Below, in pieces: positions 49,667 through 54,887 of a stretch of 54,887 bases of DNA. The translations under genes and the position numbers were made by a program. The notes beneath the pieces are model-generated. The model saw only the letters and a list, made by a program, of their open reading frames with translations. It ran no database searches and was not told where the DNA came from. Positions within the stretch are counted from its first letter, which is position 1. Every line of letters begins with the position of its first letter. The stretch is from JAGOGN01 sp036652735 (GTDB lineage Bacteria > Bacillota > Clostridia > Lachnospirales > Lachnospiraceae), in contig JAVVVI010000012.1 in assembly GCA_036652735.1 (NCBI GenBank), positions 1 through 54,887 of the forward strand. Direction: 5' to 3'.

Positions 49667-50968
49667 TCAGGAAGTTTCCATCTGTGAATAATTGGAAAGC
49701 AAGGGCTTTAGCTGATGTTCATAAATCCATTCATTGGAATATCGAATCCTTGCCAGGGTTTTTGCTTTTATTACGGGATTTTCAAACATATTATGAAGAA
49801 TTTTTTGTACCTGTTCTATATAGTACAACTGTTCCGATGGATGATAAGTCTCCTGGGTATCAAATCCAAAATTTCTTGCTGACCACCGCATAAAATACGC
49901 ATTCAATATGTGTCCGATTTCCTCCAGTGCCGGAACCGCCTCATTAAGCACAAGAAAATTGCCCCTGCTGGCGGCTTCAATAACCGTCAAACCAAAAGAC
50001 TCCGAATAAGAGGGACAAATAAATAAATTACTGAGCGCAAATAAATCAAAAACGGTCTCTCTTTTTACTCCATTTTTAAATCCACAATCCGAGGTAAACA
50101 CCAGTTCTTCCTCACTAAGACCGGTTTTTTTCCCGGATTCCCGAATAATATATTTGTATGTATCAGGAGAAATGTCCGCACAGGAAAAATCACAGAATAT
50201 AACGGAAACACTTTTTTTTCCATAGGTTTTTATATATCCTGCAAGTTCTGCAATCACATGAAAGCGTTTGGCCGTGGTAAGTCTGCCTGGGTATACGATC
50301 AATATTTCACTTTTTGTAAAATCTATATAACGGGAAATCGTTCTTGTTTCCTCATGCATTCCCAGAAGCACATCCACACTATTACTCACACAGGCACAAT
50401 TGGACACCGAGGTATTGTATTGTTGGGAAAGGGCTTTCAACCCAGTCTGAGTGGGATAAATAAAGGTTGTATGATCCATGGGCTCATGCATACAGCTAAT
50501 GGGATATGGTCCCCCGGAGTCCTTTACCGGAGCCGAGTGCGTGAAGGATAAGAAGTTCACCTGTGGTAACTGTCTTGCCGCTTCTCTGACTGCAACATTA
50601 TGTACTAAATGCACCCCCTGATATAAAATATCATGCATCATACATACATCCACATCCTTCAGTCGATTCACCAGATCCTGTGCAATGATGTCTGCCTGAT
50701 GGAAAAAGGACTCTTCTATTACATCTTTTTCACTGTGATAAGTTTTCCAATGAAACAGTTGGCCATTTTCACTATTCACAATCTTAATCCATTCAATTCT
50801 CTCATCTGCAAAAATTCCTGTTCGCTCACTGTCCGGACAATGTTCGCTCACAAGCATTTTGACTTGGATTTCATCCCGAAGTAACATTTTAATATGTTCC
50901 GATACCACATTAACCAGGGAATAAGTATTGGACAACCCATTAAACATGGTTAAAATTGCAACTTTCAA
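49667..50968 (-). CDS. Family 4 glycosyltransferase
   Basis: 433 residues with a GT-B plan. The C-terminal domain has IVYPGRLTTAKRFHVIAELAGYI (donor-binding start) and FALSNLFICPSYSESFGLTVIEAASRGNFLV, the E-x7-E region of GT4 retaining enzymes. The N-terminal domain is acceptor side. The start is TTG at 50968 after AGGGTGAA; a nearby ATG is in another frame. It is upstream of two structural genes on the same strand and may glycosylate the Thr/Ser-rich DUF11 protein. The sugar and acceptor are unknown. Confidence 0.88.
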   Translation of the reverse strand: MKVAILTMFNGLSNTYSLVNVVSEHIKMLLRDEIQVKMLVSEHCPDSERTGIFADERIEWIKIVNSENGQLFHWKTYHSEKDVIEESFFHQADIIAQDLVNRLKDVDVCMMHDILYQGVHLVHNVAVREAARQLPQVNFLSFTHSAPVKDSGGPYPISCMHEPMDHTTFIYPTQTGLKALSQQYNTSVSNCACVSNSVDVLLGMHEETRTISRYIDFTKSEILIVYPGRLTTAKRFHVIAELAGYIKTYGKKSVSVIFCDFSCADISPDTYKYIIRESGKKTGLSEEELVFTSDCGFKNGVKRETVFDLFALSNLFICPSYSESFGLTVIEAASRGNFLVLNEAVPALEEIGHILNAYFMRWSARNFGFDTQETYHPSEQLYYIEQVQKILHNMFENPVIKAKTLARIRYSNEWIYEHQLKPLLSNYSQMETS

Positions 50969-51036
50969 ACATTCACCCTATTTACTGTTCTGTTCCTCTT
51001 TTTATACTATTCGGAATCACTGTTTCTGTGCGTAAA

Positions 51037-54000
51037 TTAAGCATTATATCGTTCATTTTTTTGGATCAAAGCTGTGAATTCCTCCTCAGGCATTGGCTTT
51101 GCATAATAAAACCCCTGTACCAAATCACAATGTAACTCCCGTAAAAGATCTATATGCTCCTGTTCTTCTACGCCCTCTGCAACAATACGTGCACCTAAGT
51201 GAGATGCCATTTCAATAATACTGCCAACAACAATTTTAGAACGTTGTGCATCTTTTTGATTCACAAAAAAGCTTCGATCCATTTTTATAATGTCCACCGG
51301 CAGATCTTTCAGCATACCAAGAGACGAATATCCACTTCCAAAATCATCCATAGACATGGTAAATCCACAGGTATGCAAATCTTCCAACAAGGTTCCCAGC
51401 GTATCAATATTGTCATAAATTGCTGTTTCTGTAATCTCTATTTCGATATATTTTCTCTGGATTCCCACCTGGTCTACCACTTCGCATAATTCCTGTACAA
51501 AATTAGTATTACTTAAATGCAGCCTGGAAAAATTAACTGAGACAACAATTGGCTCTATCCCCTCTGCAATCCATTTTTTAATTCTTTGACATACTTTTTC
51601 CAACACATAGAAATCCAATTTTGTGATAAAACCATTCTTTTCAAACACCGTGATAAATGCGCTTGGAAAAAACAACTCATGATTCTCATTGTTCCATCGC
51701 GCTAATGCTTCCGCTCCTCCTACTGTTCCTTTTTCAAGATCATACTTTGGCTGAAGATAGATGATAAATTCATTTCTTTCCAGTGCCAGCACCATTTTAT
51801 TCTCTACTTCTTTCACACGAAGTGCATTCTGTGTCAGGCTTTCATCATAAATTACAAACTTCTTATATTTGTCCAATTTAGATGCTTTGTGTGCCATATT
51901 TACCTTCTCAAATAAATCCATAACATCTATAGGCTCACAACTCTCACTTGGTTCTATCAGGTATAATCCCTGTGGGAAGGTGCATTTAAACGGAAAATCT
52001 TCACTCATCATCTGATAAAAGTTTTGAAAGAAAGCGTCGTGAATTGCATCAATGGTTAAATTGTCCGGATTTGCAAATAAAGCAACAAAGTCATCATTGG
52101 ATATCCGTGCAAAAATTTCGTCTTCACCCTGCATTGTTTTTTCCAGAGCCGCCGCTATACATTGAAGCACTTCATCCCCTTTTTCATAGCCATAAACCTG
52201 ATTTATGAGCTTGAAGTTATCAATGTCAAATTTTACAAGAAAATGTGCCTGATTTCTCTGTTCTTCCAAAATTTTGCGTGCATCCTCTTTGAATTTGTAA
52301 AAGGAACGGCTGCCTGTCAATTCGTCTACAAATGCCAGCTTCTCCAATTGTTCTACGTGGTCTAAATTCTCCTCTTTTTGTTTGGTTATATCGGATGATT
52401 CAATCAAACAAGCCCTGCTGCCATCTATCCAATTCAAATAGGTTGCTGTTGTCTTGACCCAAATATTTAACTTTTCATTGTATAGTTCCTTATATACCGG
52501 ATTTTCAGGGTTTTTCACAAGGTCTTTTATTGGACAATCCTCACATTTCTGATTCCTGCCTCTGAAAAAATCATAGCAAAGCTGATCCTCATCCTGATTC
52601 TTCCATAATTCACTGATTTTTTCATTCTTGAATAAAACCTGAAAGGTTTGAGGATTAATTACGTATATATAATTCGTCAGGTGATTCATAATCTCCTGTT
52701 GTACTTTTTCTTCTTTGACCGTTCGTTCATCGGACCGTTGTTTTACAAAAAAAGTTGCCAAAATGCTGGAAATAGTAGCAATTTCATCCAGTTCCACATT
52801 TGTGAGTACTGCCTCACTTCTGCATTTATCAAATCCTATAAATCCAAGAAGCTGTTGTCTATTGAATATTCCAAACTGAAACATGGATTTAATTCCCTGG
52901 GGTTCCAGCATCGCGCGCTCTTGCGCATTTAATTCTTTCAGAGATTTGACAATGTAAGTTCCTGTTTTATAAAAATTTTCATTTGCAGTTGCCAATACAT
53001 CAATTGGAATATTTTGAAGATTTTGTCGTTGAAAGGTGGTACCTTCTGCACACCATTCAAAGGTATTGGATGATGTTTTACCGTCTCTGTTTGTTTCAAA
53101 AATATATCCCCGTTCAAAGGAAAAATGATTTGCAACCAATTCTAACACCGAATAAATTGCCTCCACATAATTTTCCGATTGGTATAGAATTTTGAATACA
53201 TACTCAATTCTGTTATTGCGAAAGCTTTTTTGTATGCCGGAACCTTCTGTATAAATCTCCGACCGATTAGACTGATAACCCAAAAATTTGCTTCCATCAT
53301 AAAATTTATATCCATTTTTATTATTATTTTTCACCTGATAAAGAGCTGCATCCGCATGATTATAAAGTTCTTCAAATGTGATTCCATCATTTGGTGCAAT
53401 GGCAATTCCCACACTTCCGGAGATTCTATATTCTTCCTCCTGGATTCCTTTATACGATACGTAAAAGGATTTACAGATAGCTTCTGCTTTTTCCTTTGCA
53501 AGCTTCATGGAGGTTACTTTTTTTATACATACAATAAATTCATCGCCGCCAATACGTCCCACAATATCATCATCTCTAAAAATACTGTGGAGTTTATCCG
53601 CAAGCTCACAAAGAACAGCATCCCCAAAGGCATGGCTCAATTGATCATTAATCGTCTTAAAGTTATCCACATCAATCATAAAGAGTACTGCACCCAGCGG
53701 CGGCGGATTACTCCCCAGGTATTCATTTACAAGATTTCCCGTAATTTCCTTATTATACAGTCCAGTGAGTGGATCTCTTTCTACCCTTCGCTGGAGCTGC
53801 TCCACTGTCCTTGCCATCTCCGTACTTTTTTCTTTGTAACCCAAAAGACGGACTGTTTGAATTGCAAAAAACAAGAGTACATAAAGCCCAATTGCAATGG
53901 TCAGAGCAATTCCGACCTGATTTTTCGAAAAATTCTCATGAACCTCAGGTCTACATATAATATCCATATCATAAAGTAAATACAGCCCATTAATCCCCAT

Positions 54001-54513
54001 CCATACAATTATAAAATTCCTAGGTTCCTTGTGCTGCATAATAATCCGAATCTCTTCCGATGAAATGAACTTTTTGACCAGGATAATTGCAATGTCAAGG
54101 ACAATGAAATCCACGACTGCCGAATAACAGTGACTACTTGTGATGTGGAACACCTGATAAACAGAAGCATTCATAGCCATTGCAAACATGCCAACAACCA
54201 TGGTATGTACAATCAATACGTGAATAATACATGCAAGTGCACAAAATAAATTATCAAAAAAATCGTGCTTTAAGAAAATATAAAATTCTAAAAACATAAG
54301 TACAAACATTAGATAAAAGGGAAGATTGGATGTATTCATTACCATTGGTGCCGTAAAAATAATTGCTGTATTAAATAATCCTATCAGCATACTTTGTTTT
54401 GATTTGATTTTATTACCAGAAAGAATGGGTTCTATCAGTTTAAATAAAAGCCACCAATACAACACGGACAAGAAAACAAGTAGAACCAATGCAAGAATGA
54501 TTGTATCTTTCAT
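51037..54513 (-). CDS. Membrane-bound GGDEF-GAF-PAS-GGDEF-EAL signalling protein
   Basis: 1158 residues. About seven membrane helices (residues 1-240) form a sensor module. The first GGDEF domain has an intact GGDEF (GRIGGDEFIVC). A GAF-like region (YVFKILYQSENYVEAIYSVLELVANHF) and a PAS-like region (NYIYVINPQTFQVLFKNEKISELW, with cysteines CYDFFRGRNQKCEDC) follow. The second GGDEF domain is degenerate (ARISNDDFVALF). The C-terminal EAL domain keeps AEALARWNN, IEIEITETAI, DDFGSGYSSL and DIIKMDRSF. It can probably both make and break c-di-GMP. The start at 54513 follows GGAGGG. Confidence 0.93.
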   Translation of the reverse strand: MKDTIILALVLLVFLSVLYWWLLFKLIEPILSGNKIKSKQSMLIGLFNTAIIFTAPMVMNTSNLPFYLMFVLMFLEFYIFLKHDFFDNLFCALACIIHVLIVHTMVVGMFAMAMNASVYQVFHITSSHCYSAVVDFIVLDIAIILVKKFISSEEIRIIMQHKEPRNFIIVWMGINGLYLLYDMDIICRPEVHENFSKNQVGIALTIAIGLYVLLFFAIQTVRLLGYKEKSTEMARTVEQLQRRVERDPLTGLYNKEITGNLVNEYLGSNPPPLGAVLFMIDVDNFKTINDQLSHAFGDAVLCELADKLHSIFRDDDIVGRIGGDEFIVCIKKVTSMKLAKEKAEAICKSFYVSYKGIQEEEYRISGSVGIAIAPNDGITFEELYNHADAALYQVKNNNKNGYKFYDGSKFLGYQSNRSEIYTEGSGIQKSFRNNRIEYVFKILYQSENYVEAIYSVLELVANHFSFERGYIFETNRDGKTSSNTFEWCAEGTTFQRQNLQNIPIDVLATANENFYKTGTYIVKSLKELNAQERAMLEPQGIKSMFQFGIFNRQQLLGFIGFDKCRSEAVLTNVELDEIATISSILATFFVKQRSDERTVKEEKVQQEIMNHLTNYIYVINPQTFQVLFKNEKISELWKNQDEDQLCYDFFRGRNQKCEDCPIKDLVKNPENPVYKELYNEKLNIWVKTTATYLNWIDGSRACLIESSDITKQKEENLDHVEQLEKLAFVDELTGSRSFYKFKEDARKILEEQRNQAHFLVKFDIDNFKLINQVYGYEKGDEVLQCIAAALEKTMQGEDEIFARISNDDFVALFANPDNLTIDAIHDAFFQNFYQMMSEDFPFKCTFPQGLYLIEPSESCEPIDVMDLFEKVNMAHKASKLDKYKKFVIYDESLTQNALRVKEVENKMVLALERNEFIIYLQPKYDLEKGTVGGAEALARWNNENHELFFPSAFITVFEKNGFITKLDFYVLEKVCQRIKKWIAEGIEPIVVSVNFSRLHLSNTNFVQELCEVVDQVGIQRKYIEIEITETAIYDNIDTLGTLLEDLHTCGFTMSMDDFGSGYSSLGMLKDLPVDIIKMDRSFFVNQKDAQRSKIVVGSIIEMASHLGARIVAEGVEEQEHIDLLRELHCDLVQGFYYAKPMPEEEFTALIQKNERYNA

Positions 54514-54623
54514 AACTTCCCTCCTTATGATTTCATTATAATCTAATTTGCGGAAAAAATCCATCTGTATTCTGTGAAAAATAATTCCCATTTAAAATAA
54601 GTAGGAGCTTTTGCGGATCCTTC

Positions 54624-54887
54624 CTATACGAGATTTTTAAGTTTGAACTGACCGACCAGCTGTTTGAGCATTGCTGCCTGACTATTGAGTTCTTCACTTG
54701 CTGCTGAAGATTCTTCTGCTGTAGCGGAATTTGTCAAAACCACCGCTGAAATTTGATCAATTCCCTCTGTAATCTGTGCCGCTGAGTCTGCCTGTTCGCC
54801 GGATGCAGCTGCAATTTTATCTACAAGTAGACAAGCTTCCCGTGCACCCTCTACCACAGTTGACAGAGAATGTGCTGTTTCATCTGC
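54624..54887 (-). CDS. Methyl-accepting chemotaxis protein, C-terminal part (partial)
   Basis: The open frame runs off the window edge, so only 87 residues of the C-terminus are visible. They show the tail of the signalling coiled coil (AAASGEQADSAAQITEGIDQISAVVLTNSATAEESSAASEELNSQAAMLKQLVGQFKL), typical of methyl-accepting proteins with the second methylation region. The sensor part lies outside the window. It precedes the GGDEF-EAL gene on the same strand by 110 bases. Confidence 0.9.
   Translation of the reverse strand, partial: ADETAHSLSTVVEGAREACLLVDKIAAASGEQADSAAQITEGIDQISAVVLTNSATAEESSAASEELNSQAAMLKQLVGQFKLKNLV

Noticed and set aside
53230..53979. A 249-residue plus-strand frame
   Set aside because: It lies antisense within the GGDEF domain, whose intact motif is on the minus strand. 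It has no ribosome site or recognisable motif.
1..54887. tRNA, rRNA, transposase, integrase, prophage or CRISPR genes
   Set aside because: I looked for their usual motifs and found none, so the window looks like ordinary chromosomal backbone with accessory surface loci.

Overview
The window reads as the chromosome of a low-GC Gram-positive anaerobe, most likely a Lachnospiraceae or related Clostridia. The clues are the SCIFF peptide and its radical-SAM maturase next to a fused SecDF, a T-box leader, GGAGG-type ribosome binding sites, frequent TTG and GTG starts, NADP-type glutamate dehydrogenase, a MgtA-type P-ATPase and a compact Tad-like pilus locus. I see no rRNA, tRNA, CRISPR array, transposase or phage gene. 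The species is inferred, not proven. One 100-N assembly gap (41223-41322) interrupts mgtA.

Layout. 1-1911: tryptophan T-box leader and a TrpB2-type tryptophan synthase beta chain. 1934-6248 (minus): TIGR04086-like membrane protein, the 47-residue SCIFF peptide gene, its maturase and SecDF. 6316-8502 (minus): UDP-galactopyranose mutase and a family 2 glycosyltransferase. 8837-11408: mutY and a CNNM/CorC-type membrane protein. 11467-18813 (minus): a ten-gene Tad-like operon with a degenerate TadZ, an ATPase, one membrane platform protein, four tiny membrane peptides sharing an N-terminal E-x4-YG motif, two pseudopilin-like proteins and a 968-residue beta-helix surface protein. 18986-21297 (minus): amidase with SPOR domain, and gdhA. 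21522-26178: TetR regulator divergent from an MmpL-like exporter and a lipoprotein, with three TGAC-N5-GTCA operators between. 26678-29462: larE-larB-larC for the nickel-pincer cofactor, without larA. 29560-31497: fabH with two FabT-like boxes, and a DegV/FakB-like protein. 31664-34806: GntR regulator plus ABC transporter. 34851-38295 (minus): two-gene ABC exporter with a structured leader. 38666-43646 (minus): lipoprotein, second CNNM/CorC protein and mgtA with a long leader containing a 32-codon ORF. 44019-46757: pepD and a DEAD-box helicase. 46902-50968 (minus): glycosyltransferase, a 90-residue protein and a 792-residue DUF11 protein sharing a C-terminal domain. 51037-54887 (minus): a GGDEF-GAF-PAS-GGDEF-EAL protein and the 3' end of a chemotaxis receptor gene.

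The most unusual system is the Tad-like operon: four pilin-like peptides of 35, 48, 51 and 53 residues, too short for ordinary gene callers in part, sit with a pseudopilin fused to an InlB/Flg_new-type repeat and a beta-helix protein carrying similar repeats, which suggests a surface appendage with an adhesive tip. Second is the glycosyltransferase/shared-domain/DUF11 cluster, whose big structural protein lacks a visible signal peptide. Third are the RNA leaders of mgtA and of the ABC exporter operon. Functions are inferred from recognisable motifs and gene context; no database search was possible.
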